This document shows positions 7,827 through 17,445 of a stretch of DNA of 46,029 bases, piece after piece. The position numbers were made by a program, and so were the translations under genes. The notes under the pieces are model-generated. The model was not told the origin of the DNA. It ran no database searches and saw only the letters and a program-made list of their open reading frames with translations. Origin of the DNA: Mesorhizobium amorphae (GTDB taxonomy: Bacteria > Pseudomonadota > Alphaproteobacteria > Rhizobiales > Rhizobiaceae); contig NZ_JHQS01000002.1 in NCBI RefSeq assembly GCF_014843845.1, positions 1 to 46,029 of the forward strand, read 5' to 3'. Position 1 is the stretch's first letter; each line of letters begins with the position of its first letter.

Positions 7827-8870
7827 ATGAAGATACTGGTGGCCGGCTGGTTCAGTTTCGCGCGCGGGCACGCCACGGCCGGCGACCTGTTGTCACGCGA
7901 CGTTCTTTGCCGATGGCTCGACGAAAGATCCATTGCCTACGATCTGGCGACCGATCCGCCCTTTGCCGGCGGCTTAAACTGGCGACTGCTCCATCCTGGC
8001 GACTATTCCCACGTGATCTTCGTTTGCGGTCCGTTTGGCCGCGGCGAATTTGAAGCGGAATTCCTCGGGCATTTCGCGCGATGCCGGCTCATCGGGCTGA
8101 ACTTGTCGATGGACATCCCGTTGGACGAATGGAACCCGTTCGATCTGCTGATCGAGCGTGACAGTTCAGCCGTATCCAATCCGGATATGGTCTTCGCGGC
8201 GCGGCAGGATCTTCCTCCGGTCGTCGGCGTCTGCCTCGTCGAGGTGCATCCGGGCGCGGAAGTCGCGCGCACCAACGCGGCGATCGCGAAACTGATCGAA
8301 GCCCGCGAGCTCGCCGTCGTTGGCATCGACACGCGGCTCGACGTCAATGAGGGAGGTCTGCGCACCCCCGGAGAAGTCGAAGCGCTGATCGCGCGAGTCG
8401 ACGTCCTCATTACGACGCGCCTGCACGGCCTCGTCCTTGCCCTGAAGAACGGCGTGCCGGCGCTTGCAATCGATACGGTGCCGGGCAGCGGCAAGATCGC
8501 CAAGCAATGCACCCGGGTTGGCTGGCCGAACGTGCTCACGCTGGACCAGATCGACGAGCGGCAACTAGCGCAGGCGCTGGATTTCGCCTTGAGTCCCGAG
8601 GCAAGGCGGTTGGCAGGAGAGTGCGCGTCGGACGCCGAGAAACTCCTGCTTCAAACCCGCGAACGGCTGTTGGACAGCTTGACCGGTGACGAGGTCGAGG
8701 CCTCGTTCCGCGCCCGTCAATTGCCCGAGCGAATGGAAGCGTTCAGGGCGGGCCTTCAGCCCGTCGGCGATTTGACAGCCGAACGGAACGATGTGGAGAC
8801 GCCGCCTGCGGCCAAGTCGTGGAGACGCAAGGTTGTCCGGGGAGCTTTCACCATGCTTCGTCGAGGATGA
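7827..8870 (+). CDS. Polysaccharide pyruvyl transferase family protein
   Basis: 347 residues. The fold family is indicated by an N-terminal GWFSFARGHATAGDLL loop and the C-terminal TTRLHGLVLALKNGVPALAI motif (196 onward), the conserved nucleotide/acceptor site of CsaB/ExoV-like enzymes. Members transfer pyruvate from phosphoenolpyruvate to a sugar hydroxyl pair, forming a negatively charged ketal. The basic last 30 residues could aid membrane association. ATG 7827 follows the Wzt stop by 12 bases. It ends convergent with the next gene, 41 bases away. The pyruvylated sugar may be the terminal modification read by the Wzt C-terminal domain; this is inference. Confidence 0.82.
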   Translation: MKILVAGWFSFARGHATAGDLLSRDVLCRWLDERSIAYDLATDPPFAGGLNWRLLHPGDYSHVIFVCGPFGRGEFEAEFLGHFARCRLIGLNLSMDIPLDEWNPFDLLIERDSSAVSNPDMVFAARQDLPPVVGVCLVEVHPGAEVARTNAAIAKLIEARELAVVGIDTRLDVNEGGLRTPGEVEALIARVDVLITTRLHGLVLALKNGVPALAIDTVPGSGKIAKQCTRVGWPNVLTLDQIDERQLAQALDFALSPEARRLAGECASDAEKLLLQTRERLLDSLTGDEVEASFRARQLPERMEAFRAGLQPVGDLTAERNDVETPPAAKSWRRKVVRGAFTMLRRG

Positions 8871-8911
8871 ACGAGCCGGGGCGTATCGCTGACGCACTCG
8901 CCAATTGGTGG

Positions 8912-9877
8912 TCACGATCCGCTGACTCTCCCGGTCATCAACCTGTAAAGGCGAGCAAGTCTTCGCGCAAAGCGATGACGAAGCCGTGCGAGCTGCATTG
9001 CGGCTTTCAATGACAGCCGATCGGCCTTGTTTCGAACGGTCGGCTCGCTGGTGTAAGGCGATCGCGCGAGGCGAATTGCGCGATCGAGCTTCGGATCCTT
9101 TATCCCGCTTTTGACAACGTATTCGGTGAGCCAGTCGAGAAAGGGTGCGCGGGCCGGATGCGAGCCCATGCGATCATAAAGGCCACGCTTGGCCGCATCC
9201 GCCGACACCGAGCCGGAGTGCTGCCGATAACGCGAAAGACAGATTGGTGTGACATAGGCCGGGTAGCGCAAAAACAGCTTAACCCACAGCGCCTGGTCCT
9301 CGTAGAGCCGGAAGCGTTCCTCGAAGCCGACGACAAGTTCGATGGCACTCCGGCGCACCAGCACGGAACAGGTGCATGGAACGTGACCATCCTGCATCAG
9401 CAGAAGCCGACTTAGAAGCCGCGGAGGTTGATGCAAACGGCCGGCAAGCCCGTCCGTCGGCTCGATCCAGTCGGGGCTCTCACCGTCTGGATACCACCAT
9501 CTCGTCGGCCCGAAGATCATTGCTGCTTCCGGGTTGGCATCGGCTGCCGCCAGAACCGTCTCGAGCATATGCGGTTCGTACAGATCGTCTGCATCCAGGA
9601 AGGCAAGCAAATCGCCGCTGCTGGCCTCTATTCCGGCGTTTCTCGCTGCCGCGGCGCCACGCTTGGATCCGGGAGACCTGCGCAGCACCTTAACTCGGGG
9701 ATCGGTTGCCGCAACATCATTGGCGATCTTGACACTGTCATCCGTCGAGCCATCGTCGACCAGCAAGAGCTCCCAATCCGTAACCGTCTGGGCTCGGACG
9801 CTGGCGATCGCTTCGCCCAGAGTTGCCTCCGCATTGAGGAAGGGGGTTATGATCGTCACCCGCGGCAGGGAAGTCAT
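8912..9877 (-). CDS. Family 2 glycosyltransferase
   Basis: 321 residues from ATG 9877 (MTSLPRVTIITPFLNAEATL). The GT-A nucleotide-binding DDGST, the DADD metal site and the YEDQ catalytic-base region are all present. It should transfer a sugar from an NDP donor on the cytoplasmic side during repeat-unit assembly. The basic C-terminal tail (about 270-321) is suited to membrane contact. The start overlaps the upstream gene's stop as ATGA, which rejects the longer frame from 10000. It is the last gene of the minus-strand operon starting near 19.6 kb. Donor and linkage cannot be predicted. Confidence 0.93.
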   Translation of the reverse strand: MTSLPRVTIITPFLNAEATLGEAIASVRAQTVTDWELLLVDDGSTDDSVKIANDVAATDPRVKVLRRSPGSKRGAAAARNAGIEASSGDLLAFLDADDLYEPHMLETVLAAADANPEAAMIFGPTRWWYPDGESPDWIEPTDGLAGRLHQPPRLLSRLLLMQDGHVPCTCSVLVRRSAIELVVGFEERFRLYEDQALWVKLFLRYPAYVTPICLSRYRQHSGSVSADAAKRGLYDRMGSHPARAPFLDWLTEYVVKSGIKDPKLDRAIRLARSPYTSEPTVRNKADRLSLKAAMQLARLRHRFARRLARLYRLMTGRVSGS

Positions 9878-10752
9878 CGTTGAAGCCGTCTCTTGATACT
9901 TCGCTTGTTCGCTTTCCAGGTTTCGCGCGCGAGCACTTTCCAGATTGCGGAACGAATGCGGAAAGAGGCGCCCTGATCCGCCATCACGCCATTCAGCCAC
10001 TTGAGAAACGCGATACGCGCGGCCTCGTCAGCGCCGGCCCTGGCGGAGGCAACAGAGCAGCTTTCAGCGTGCTGGCGGTATTTTGCCCAGATGCGGCCGG
10101 ATACGTAGACGGGCGCGAATGCGAGCGCCCTGGCAAAGAATGTCTGATCCTCGAACATCAGGCGAAAGCTGTTCTCGAATCCCCCAAGCGTTGCAAACAA
10201 GCTTGAACGCATCAGGGCATTGCAAGTTGTCGGTGTCTGGACCTCATTCTGCAGCAGCAGGTCCAGCAGCACGGGTGGCTCATAACGGGCGTCTGGTTCG
10301 ACGCCGAGCGGGTAGTGGAAGTCCGCACGATCAGCAGCCTCGTCCCAGCTATACCAGATCAGAGTCCGGCCATAGATCATGCCCAGCGCCGGATCGCCTT
10401 CCATGATGGAGACTTGTTCGGAAAGCTTTTCGGGCAGCCATGTATCGTCTGCGTCGAGAAATGCGACATAGTCGCCGCGCGCCTCCGCCAGCCCACGGTT
10501 GCGCGAGGCACTGATACCATGATTGCGGTTGTCGTGATGAGACAATAGCCGAACCTTGCCCGGCAGGCGCTGCTCATAGCCGCGTATGATGGCGGACGAC
10601 TGGTCAGTCGAGCCATCGTCGACAACGAGGAGTTCCCAGTCGACGAAGCTCTGACCTACAATGCTATCAACTGCTTCCCGGAGATACCTCTCACCGTTGA
10701 ACACGACTATAATTGCCGTGACACGCGGCTGTCCGCCTGAATTGTCAGCCAT
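9874..10752 (-). CDS. Family 2 glycosyltransferase
   Basis: 292 residues from ATG 10752 (MADNSGGQPRVTAIIVVFNG). It has DDGST, FLDADDTW and MFEDQTFF, the three GT-A signatures. Overall organisation resembles the neighbour at 8912, suggesting tandem duplication. The chosen start overlaps the deacetylase stop by 8 bases. The longer frame from 10845 would add 31 residues of antisense character and is unlikely. Its stop overlaps the next ATG (ATGA). Confidence 0.93.
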   Translation of the reverse strand: MADNSGGQPRVTAIIVVFNGERYLREAVDSIVGQSFVDWELLVVDDGSTDQSSAIIRGYEQRLPGKVRLLSHHDNRNHGISASRNRGLAEARGDYVAFLDADDTWLPEKLSEQVSIMEGDPALGMIYGRTLIWYSWDEAADRADFHYPLGVEPDARYEPPVLLDLLLQNEVQTPTTCNALMRSSLFATLGGFENSFRLMFEDQTFFARALAFAPVYVSGRIWAKYRQHAESCSVASARAGADEAARIAFLKWLNGVMADQGASFRIRSAIWKVLARETWKANKRSIKRRLQR

Positions 10753-11746
10753 GGCATAGCACCATGCGCCGAAAGTCAGCCTCATCCCAATTGGCGACCG
10801 TAACGCGCGGCAATCGGAATGGGTCGACGCGAGGCCCAGCTTCACGCGGCAGGGTGGTTACTGCATAGTCCATGCCGGCAGACCTTACGGCGTTGGCGGT
10901 GCTGCCATCGAAATCTCCAAACGGGTATGCGAATCCCACCACCCGCCGTCCTGTAATCTCCTCGCATTTTTGGCGGCTGCCCGAAATCTCGCGCTTAAGA
11001 TCGTCCCGTTTCAGTAGCGGCAAGGATGGGTGCGTACAGGTGTGGGCGCCGATCGCAACGCCATCGAAGTCGGCGAGCTGCCGCAGCTCCGAATGCGTCA
11101 TGGCGCGATCGCGCCCTCGGGGACTAGCGTCGGTTCCTGCCCATCTTGCCAGCCGCTCCAGCGCCTTCTCGCGTTCGTGTGCTCTCAACGGCTTCAGCAG
11201 TGCGTGCAAGTCGAAATGGAGCTTCGTGCGGTTGATCGCGTTATTGGAGTCCGCCTGCATTGCGTCCTCCCTCACGCGCCAGTCATAGCTTCGGCCAGCG
11301 ATCTCGATCTCCAGAGCATTCGGGAGAGCTGGCATTTCCAAAATGATGCGGGATAGAATATCCCACCAGAACACTGACGGATCGGTGCTCGCATGGGTGG
11401 TGACGAAGACAGTCGCAGGACAGTTCATACGCCGCAGGATCGGCACGCCGTTTTGGAGGACATCCGCGTAGCCGTCGTCAAACGTGATTGCCACCGCATT
11501 TCTCGGTGGTCGTCCCTCGCGAAGCCGTTGCGCCAGCCATTGCAGGGGAACAATGTCACGCGCTTTCGTCAAGACTTCTATCTGGCGTACGAAATTTTGC
11601 GGCGAAACCGCGAGTTCCCAAGGATCGACGAGCGGTGCTCCGACGCGGTGATACATCAGCACGATAGGTCGATTGAAGCCGGCAAGCAGGCGCCCCCGCT
11701 GCAGCAGTTTGCTGACAGTTTGACGCGCAGTCACGGCGCCGCTCAT
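10745..11746 (-). CDS. Polysaccharide deacetylase (NodB-homology domain)
   Basis: 333 residues. The NodB fold is marked by VLMYHRVG near residue 30, the metal/catalytic ITFDDGYAD motif (about 90), the zinc-binding GAHTCTHPSL motif (about 235) and FAYPFGDF. No signal peptide is visible, so it probably acts in the cytoplasm or at the inner membrane on a lipid-linked intermediate. It should remove acetyl from an N- or O-acetylated sugar. The start overlaps the upstream stop as ATGA. A deacetylase inside a glycosyltransferase operon suggests that the repeat unit passes through an acetylated sugar. Confidence 0.9.
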   Translation of the reverse strand: MSGAVTARQTVSKLLQRGRLLAGFNRPIVLMYHRVGAPLVDPWELAVSPQNFVRQIEVLTKARDIVPLQWLAQRLREGRPPRNAVAITFDDGYADVLQNGVPILRRMNCPATVFVTTHASTDPSVFWWDILSRIILEMPALPNALEIEIAGRSYDWRVREDAMQADSNNAINRTKLHFDLHALLKPLRAHEREKALERLARWAGTDASPRGRDRAMTHSELRQLADFDGVAIGAHTCTHPSLPLLKRDDLKREISGSRQKCEEITGRRVVGFAYPFGDFDGSTANAVRSAGMDYAVTTLPREAGPRVDPFRLPRVTVANWDEADFRRMVLCHG

Positions 11747-13305
11747 CGCCTGAAAGCCCGCGCCGCGACTATTACCGGACAGTTGGGGTCATTCACATCA
11801 AGTAATGCCGAATTCAGCTCATGTTCTGCCAGGCCGTAGAGGAATCCGGTAGCAGAATACGCGCTTCCATAGTGACTGACTTCGACGTTCTTCGCCCCGA
11901 ACCTGTCCGACAGAAGTCGCCTCAGGGCAGCCGGAGTAAGCGACCAGTACCAGCTCCCACCCCATTCTCCCCTGTCAATCGGGCTCACCCAAGGCACTGT
12001 AATCAGAAGCACGCCTCCCGGCTTCAGGATCCGCCACAGGGTGGCGACCGCAGCGGGTAGATCGAAAACGAGGTGCAGGGTCTGGGTGAGCACGATACAA
12101 TCGAAGGTCTCGGAGGGCAGATCCTCGCTGTTCGCCAGGTCACCCACGTAGGTTGTCAACGGGTGGCCGTCATAGCGGTTCAGAACATCGCTTGTGGTAA
12201 CCCGACTGCCTCCGAAACGCATCGTATAGGCGTTGTCGCCAACCTCCAGGACCCTTCCGGATATGTTCAGCGAACAGGACGCGAGGAAAGTCTCGACATA
12301 GCGGCGGTCCACTGGCTTGCCGCGATCAAACCCGAACTCCGTGCTGAAGGGTACGGTACGCTCGAGGTCGCCGAACCGGGCGCTCGATCGGTGCCGACTT
12401 GAACGGCGCCTGATGCGATGCCGGAGCATCACGGCGGTCTGCAACGGCGCTGCAAGCGCAACGGCGATCGTGCTGCTGAATTGACCGGCGAGCGAAGAAC
12501 GGGATCGCAGCGCTGTACCAAGCTGTGCCAGTTGCATGTCCGTATAATAAAGCTTCCATTTTTCGACACCCTGACGGTAGGCGGCCGCCCAATCAGGATT
12601 GGTCTGCGCGACGTTCCGCTGCCGGCGAAGGACCTTCAGCGCCGCGCGCAACATCATCGGATTGCACTTCGACATATTGCTTGCGTGCCGACGGTAATCT
12701 GCGAGGCATTCCGGAGTGCAGGCTACCTTGTTCGCCCGTGATAGGCGAAGGTAGACGTCGTAGTCCTCGCAAGCCCGCAGTGACCGGTCAAATCCGCCGG
12801 CGGCTTCCAATGTCCTGCGGCGATAAAGCACTGTCGCATGCATTCCAATCAGGTTGCCTGTCAGGAACCCCGCATACGGGTCCTCGCCCGCCGACCTCAG
12901 TGGCACAGTATTCCTGACTGCACCGACCTCGTCGATGTCGCGGTAGGCGCCGTAGACCAACGCGCAATCGGGATTGTCGTGAAACAAGGCAAGATTGGTG
13001 GCGAGCGCCACCGGGCGCAGCCTGTCGTCGGCATCCAGGAAGGCAATGAATTCGCCGCGCGCTACCGTCATCCCGGTGTTGCGCGCAGCGGCCAAACCTT
13101 GGTTTATTTGGCGGATGTAGTGGACGTCGTCATATCGACGAACAACACTTTCGGGATTGTCCGACGACCCATCGTCCACAATGATGATCTCATCCGGCTT
13201 TACGGTCTGGTTGCGGACACTGTCGATCGCTTCGGCAAGGAACCGCGCGTGATTGTAGGTCGTGATGACAACTGAAACGCTGGATGCAGCGGGGCGGGTG
13301 GTCAT
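11743..13305 (-). CDS. Fusion: family 2 glycosyltransferase + SAM methyltransferase
   Basis: 520 residues. Residues 8-230 are a GT2 domain (VVITTYNHARFLAEAI, DDGSSD, FLDADD, CEDYDVYLRL). A basic linker of about 70 residues precedes a class I methyltransferase domain (about 335-500) with ISGRVLEVGDNAYT, FDCIVLTQTLHLV and RILKPGGVLLITVP. The protein should both add a sugar and methylate it, or methylate a cap. The methyltransferase glycine-rich loop is weak (EVGDNAY rather than GxGxG), as in the type-11-like EPS methyltransferases. Both ends use ATGA overlaps, so the fusion is unlikely to be a sequencing error. Confidence 0.9.
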   Translation of the reverse strand: MTTRPAASSVSVVITTYNHARFLAEAIDSVRNQTVKPDEIIIVDDGSSDNPESVVRRYDDVHYIRQINQGLAAARNTGMTVARGEFIAFLDADDRLRPVALATNLALFHDNPDCALVYGAYRDIDEVGAVRNTVPLRSAGEDPYAGFLTGNLIGMHATVLYRRRTLEAAGGFDRSLRACEDYDVYLRLSRANKVACTPECLADYRRHASNMSKCNPMMLRAALKVLRRQRNVAQTNPDWAAAYRQGVEKWKLYYTDMQLAQLGTALRSRSSLAGQFSSTIAVALAAPLQTAVMLRHRIRRRSSRHRSSARFGDLERTVPFSTEFGFDRGKPVDRRYVETFLASCSLNISGRVLEVGDNAYTMRFGGSRVTTSDVLNRYDGHPLTTYVGDLANSEDLPSETFDCIVLTQTLHLVFDLPAAVATLWRILKPGGVLLITVPWVSPIDRGEWGGSWYWSLTPAALRRLLSDRFGAKNVEVSHYGSAYSATGFLYGLAEHELNSALLDVNDPNCPVIVAARAFRR

Positions 13306-14399
13306 CTCTCACCCGCTCCGTTTCCGCAGGTCGGGTAGCCCGCAAAAGTCAACCAGCCTACCGATCGCCGACATGCTTCCTCGAAGCTGACAGCCGGTTG
13401 GTATCCCAGTTCATGCTCGGCCTTGCGCCATGGAAGTTTCGTCTGACACTGGTGCAAAAGTGCGCGCTCTTCCGATACCATGACCGTTGGGGCCATAGTC
13501 GCACCGGTCGCATTGCGTCCTGCCTTGCGCCACTCGGCATGGCCTGCCTTCAGTCCGCTGCGAACAGGCCTTGGCAGGCTTCGGGCAAGCCACCGATATC
13601 CTTCGCTTTCCTTCAGCCTTTGTTTCCAGCTCGGAGCAAATGACAAGGGCGCTGAAATCGAAATCGTGGCCAGGTCGAACCCCAGTGCCTCGGCGATCGG
13701 TCGGCAAAGATCTGCCCAACTGATCTCTTCCAGGTCTCCGATCAGATAGGTTCGCCCAGACGCCTCGGGCACTTCGATGGCAAGCTTGATCGCGTGAATG
13801 ACGTTGTCGACATAGGCGCTGTTGCAGATACCACGACCGCCATCCACCAAGTAGGCTGAACCGTCAATGAGCTCGTCGGCAAAACCACCCGTCCAACGGG
13901 AGCGTGGGCCAAAGACAATTCCAGGCCGCAGCACCACTACCTGCACCGCGCCATCGCGTGACAGCTGCCCAAGTCGGCGTTCGGCATGAACCTTCGCATT
14001 GTTGTACTCGATCGTTTGATCGTCATGCAGCGCGCTCGTTTCGTCCGTCCCGGGCGGGGGCGATTGGCCATGAACGGAAGCGCTGCTGAGATAGATCAGA
14101 CGAAGCACGCCGGCAGCGGCGGCTGCACGATAGACGGGCTCGATAGCATCGACGATCGTGCGGGCATCACCGGCAACTGCATGTACGACGTACTGACAGC
14201 CTGCAAAGGCCGCGGTAAGAGCCTGAAGATCACGCGCATCCGCCACCATTGCGTCAATCGCAAAGCGAGACAGACTGGCCAAAGTATCCGGCCTGCGAAC
14301 GATCGGCCTGACATTCGCCCAGCCGGAAAGTTGCAGCAACTCCACTGTGCGGCAACCTATGAAGCCGTTGGCGCCAAGCACTGCAACTGTGCCGGTCAT
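13302..14399 (-). CDS. NAD-dependent epimerase/dehydratase (extended SDR)
   Basis: 365 residues from ATG 14399 (MTGTVAVLGANGFIGCRTVE). The Rossmann motif GANGFIG, the serine region YLSSASVHG and the catalytic YNNAK (YxxxK) are present. Such enzymes remodel NDP-sugars by epimerisation, dehydration or keto-reduction. The C-terminus is about 40-60 residues longer than many relatives. The ATGA overlap with the upstream oxidoreductase sets the start and rejects the longer frame from 14585. Gfo/Idh/MocA and SDR proteins side by side suggest a two-step synthesis of an unusual sugar; this is inference. Confidence 0.9.
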   Translation of the reverse strand: MTGTVAVLGANGFIGCRTVELLQLSGWANVRPIVRRPDTLASLSRFAIDAMVADARDLQALTAAFAGCQYVVHAVAGDARTIVDAIEPVYRAAAAAGVLRLIYLSSASVHGQSPPPGTDETSALHDDQTIEYNNAKVHAERRLGQLSRDGAVQVVVLRPGIVFGPRSRWTGGFADELIDGSAYLVDGGRGICNSAYVDNVIHAIKLAIEVPEASGRTYLIGDLEEISWADLCRPIAEALGFDLATISISAPLSFAPSWKQRLKESEGYRWLARSLPRPVRSGLKAGHAEWRKAGRNATGATMAPTVMVSEERALLHQCQTKLPWRKAEHELGYQPAVSFEEACRRSVGWLTFAGYPTCGNGAGER

Positions 14400-15496
14400 T
14401 GTCTGATCCCGGCGCAAGCGGTGATATGGAGCAATTCTTCCGGACCGAGCCAGGGCATGTCCATCAGTTTCCGTCTGGCATAGCATCCTTCGACCAGATC
14501 GAGCACATTGCGCCCAGCGCTGGCCGGCACGGAAAGGGGGGCCCCATTCCGGACCGCATCCACCAAGCCCGAAATCTGATCGCAAAATGCATCGACAAAA
14601 TCGCGCGACCGGCCGTCGGCATTGGTGAATGAAGCGAAGCCTGTCGTGCGACTTCCATTCAAGGCGACCTCCACAGTCTCGGTCTCATTGACTGTCCAGG
14701 AAATCGAGCCGCGTTCGCCCTCAAGGCGGTACAGATTCGGGCGAGCCCAATCCCGGCTCAACCTGACCGTCGCGTCGAAGCCGCCAAAACGCAGCCGGAC
14801 AAGGCAGTTCGCCTCGACGCCGCCCATTGCGTCATCGGCGTAGTGGATTTCGTCGGGTTCTCCAAACCACCAGGTCAAGAGGTCAAGGCAATGCGTGCCG
14901 ATATCCTGAAGCACGCCACCCCCGGACTCCGAGAAGCTAAAATAGCTCATTGAAGCCACCGGCCACTGGAAGAAGCCGCCCTCAAAACAACTGACGCTTC
15001 GCAGCCGTCCGATCAATCCGCCCTCCAGCATGGCCTTTATCGAACGCGTCGCAGGGAACTGCCTTCTGACGAGCCCTGTTGCCACAAGAAGATTGTTGGC
15101 TGCCGCTGCCGCCAGGGTACGATCTGCCTCGGAGCAGTTCGTGGCCATCGGCTTTTCGCACAGAACATGCATGCCGGCTTCCAACGCCTGTATGGACTGA
15201 TCAGCGTGATATCGAGGTGGCGAAGCAATGATCGCGATACCGGCGTCCATAGCCAAAAGGCTCTCGAAACTGGCCGCAACCTTGGCTGAGGGCAGCAGTG
15301 CCTGAACGAGTGCGGCCTGCTTCGCTTCTGGGTCGAATATCCCCGCGACTGCAACTTGGCCTCTGCTTTGCAGGCGTGAAAGCGCTTCCGCATAGTAGAG
15401 CTTTGTGACGGCGCCACATCCGGCCAGAACGAGCCGGACCGGTTCATCTTCCCGGTGACCTGCAGGCTGCTGCTCGGTTTCAGCCAGGATGGACAA
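14396..15496 (-). CDS. Gfo/Idh/MocA family oxidoreductase
   Basis: 366 residues. The N-terminal Rossmann segment VRLVLAGCGAVTKLYY and the CEKPMATNCSEA motif, whose lysine is part of the active site, identify the family. It oxidises or reduces sugars or NDP-sugars with NAD(P). The start is TTG 15496, supported by AGGGAGG just upstream. A longer frame reaches TTG 15538 without a ribosome site. The chosen start overlaps the upstream GT2 by 17 bases. It probably acts with the SDR at 13302 on an NDP-sugar. Confidence 0.9.
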   Translation of the reverse strand: MSILAETEQQPAGHREDEPVRLVLAGCGAVTKLYYAEALSRLQSRGQVAVAGIFDPEAKQAALVQALLPSAKVAASFESLLAMDAGIAIIASPPRYHADQSIQALEAGMHVLCEKPMATNCSEADRTLAAAAANNLLVATGLVRRQFPATRSIKAMLEGGLIGRLRSVSCFEGGFFQWPVASMSYFSFSESGGGVLQDIGTHCLDLLTWWFGEPDEIHYADDAMGGVEANCLVRLRFGGFDATVRLSRDWARPNLYRLEGERGSISWTVNETETVEVALNGSRTTGFASFTNADGRSRDFVDAFCDQISGLVDAVRNGAPLSVPASAGRNVLDLVEGCYARRKLMDMPWLGPEELLHITACAGIRQ

Positions 15497-16472
15497 TCCT
15501 GCCTCCCTGTCTTGCAACGAGCTGCAGCATACGCCCAATTGTCGTGAGTGAGGGATCGAAGCGGAACGCTTCGCTCATCTGCGCCAGGCATCCAGCCCAA
15601 TCACCGGCGCCGAGCTGTCGCCGCGCAGTTTCGAGAGCGCTTAGTGCATAGGTCCGCCGGGCCGACGCGGCGACATCGTCCGCAAGCTCGGTTGGAAGAT
15701 AGCTCTTGAAAATATCGATCGCCATTCGCGTGTAGGCCATGTCCTCGGCACTTCGGATATGGCGCCCTGTGTTCGACTGGGTGTGCATCCGATAAAGTGC
15801 AAGGGCCTGCGGTTCGTACCAGACAGGAAACTGAGAAGCGATACGGACCCACATCTCCCAGTCTTCACTGCATTTCAGCCGCCGGTCGAACGCGCCGAGT
15901 TCTTCGTAGACCGCGCGCCGCACCACGATTGATGGCGTCATGATTTGCTGTTCCAGCGCCAGTCGAACCGCCGCATTCTCGAGTCGTCCGGGGCTTGACT
16001 GCATTGCAGGCGGGGTCGACAGCTCCTGTCCGTGGGCATCCATGAAGATCGCCCGACAGAATGCCGCGCCCGTACTCGGGTCCGCATCGAAGCCTCGTCC
16101 GAGCGATTCGTAGAAGCCGGGGCGGACAGCGTCGTCGCCGTGCAGGAGATGTACGAGTTCGCCCTGGGCACGATCCAGGCAGGTATGGAAGTTGCCGATA
16201 TGCCCTAGATTCTGCGGCTGATGGAAAAAGCCAACGCGGTTCCCACCGATTTTATTCAAGACTTTTTGCGGATCATCGGACGAACAGTCGTCAACCACCT
16301 CGATTTGCATCTGAGCCGGGCCGGGGTCCTGCGCCAGCACGCTTTCCAGCGTTGCGGCAAGAAAGCGGGCGCAGTTATAGGCGGGGATCATCACCGACCA
16401 TTTCGGGCGAGCAGCCTCCCGTGGCAACGGCGAGATCGGATCGCGATACTGGAAGTCGCGGACCGCCGTCAT
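15480..16472 (-). CDS. Family 2 glycosyltransferase
   Basis: 330 residues. WSVMIPAYNCARFLAATLES, the VVDDCSSDD donor site, LLHGDDAVRP in place of DADD, and SEDWEMWVRIA near residue 205 mark a GT-A enzyme. The HGDD variant keeps the metal-binding acids. ATG 16472 overlaps the upstream stop (ATGA). The helical C-terminus (about 260-330) lacks membrane segments. Acceptor and donor are unknown. Confidence 0.92.
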   Translation of the reverse strand: MTAVRDFQYRDPISPLPREAARPKWSVMIPAYNCARFLAATLESVLAQDPGPAQMQIEVVDDCSSDDPQKVLNKIGGNRVGFFHQPQNLGHIGNFHTCLDRAQGELVHLLHGDDAVRPGFYESLGRGFDADPSTGAAFCRAIFMDAHGQELSTPPAMQSSPGRLENAAVRLALEQQIMTPSIVVRRAVYEELGAFDRRLKCSEDWEMWVRIASQFPVWYEPQALALYRMHTQSNTGRHIRSAEDMAYTRMAIDIFKSYLPTELADDVAASARRTYALSALETARRQLGAGDWAGCLAQMSEAFRFDPSLTTIGRMLQLVARQGGRIVHPG

Positions 16473-17398
16473 CTCAGCACCGAGGACTTCACAAGGTGCA
16501 GCCCCAACCTGGCAATGTCGCGTTTGGGCACGTCACGCGCGATACCACCACAGCGAAGGCTCCGCAGGAAACACGATCTGGCCGATGGCAAATCGCCTTC
16601 TACCAGATACCGCATTGACCATTCATAGAAGTAGCGGGAGCAGCCGCCACGCGCAGAATTTGCCCCCTGAGTGTCCATGACCTGCGCCATGCGCCGGTAG
16701 AATCCTTCGATCGCATCCAGCTTGCGCCGGTTTGGCAGTGCCGATACGAGTCCGCCCGGATGCAGACGGTAGACACCTGCTACCTCGTCGACGAAAGCGA
16801 GATCTGCTGTCTTCGCGCAAAGCACATACAGCGGCCAGTCAGTAATCGGAAAGAAATCAGCATACCACGACGGCACGTTTCGAACGCACGCGGTTCGCAT
16901 CATGCCGGCGCAAGTTGCGAAAGGATTGCCTTCCCAGATATCCCTTTGCATCACGATGGGTTTCTGGTCCGCCGGCGTCCACCGCGTCGATGTGACCTCA
17001 TCGCCATCCGCCACGACTGCATTATAGAATATTGCGGAGAGTTCCGGGTGCGCGTCGAGATGGGCCGCCTGATCTTTCAGCTTGGTCCTGGATGTCCACA
17101 GGTCGTCGCCATCGAGGATCGAGACGTAGCGCCCACGCGCCACCCGGAGTCCCCTCGCGACGACTTCGTTCGATCTCACATTGCTGCCGGAATAGATCGC
17201 CGACAGCCTTTCAGGATGGTTGGAAACATATCGCTCGACAATCTCCCGGGTACCGTCGGTCGAAAAGTCTTCACTGATCAATATCTCGACACCGAAATCG
17301 GCCTCTTGCATGAGAGCGCTGTCGATTGCGGCCGCCACGTAGCGTGCGTGATTGTAAGTGACAATAAGGACGGTCACGCGAACCGTTGATTCATTCAC
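16469..17398 (-). CDS. Family 2 glycosyltransferase
   Basis: 309 residues. VTVLIVTYNHARYVAAAIDS, ISEDFSTDGT in place of VDDGSTDGT, and SILDGDDLW are GT2 signatures; the SEDFSTDGT form is usual in WcaA-like enzymes. It starts 47 bases after the epimerase stop, the only sizeable gap in this operon, so a minor internal promoter is possible. It is coupled to the next gene by ATGA. Confidence 0.92.
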   Translation of the reverse strand: MNESTVRVTVLIVTYNHARYVAAAIDSALMQEADFGVEILISEDFSTDGTREIVERYVSNHPERLSAIYSGSNVRSNEVVARGLRVARGRYVSILDGDDLWTSRTKLKDQAAHLDAHPELSAIFYNAVVADGDEVTSTRWTPADQKPIVMQRDIWEGNPFATCAGMMRTACVRNVPSWYADFFPITDWPLYVLCAKTADLAFVDEVAGVYRLHPGGLVSALPNRRKLDAIEGFYRRMAQVMDTQGANSARGGCSRYFYEWSMRYLVEGDLPSARSCFLRSLRCGGIARDVPKRDIARLGLHLVKSSVLR

Positions 17399-17445
17399 CT
17401 TCCGCTCCGCAGTACGTGCCGACCGCCTATTTCAGATCATGCCGA

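Noticed and set aside
9878..10000. 41-residue extension of the GT2 at 8912
   Set aside because: It would overlap the upstream gene by over 120 bases; ATGA coupling and the GT2 start motif support 9877.
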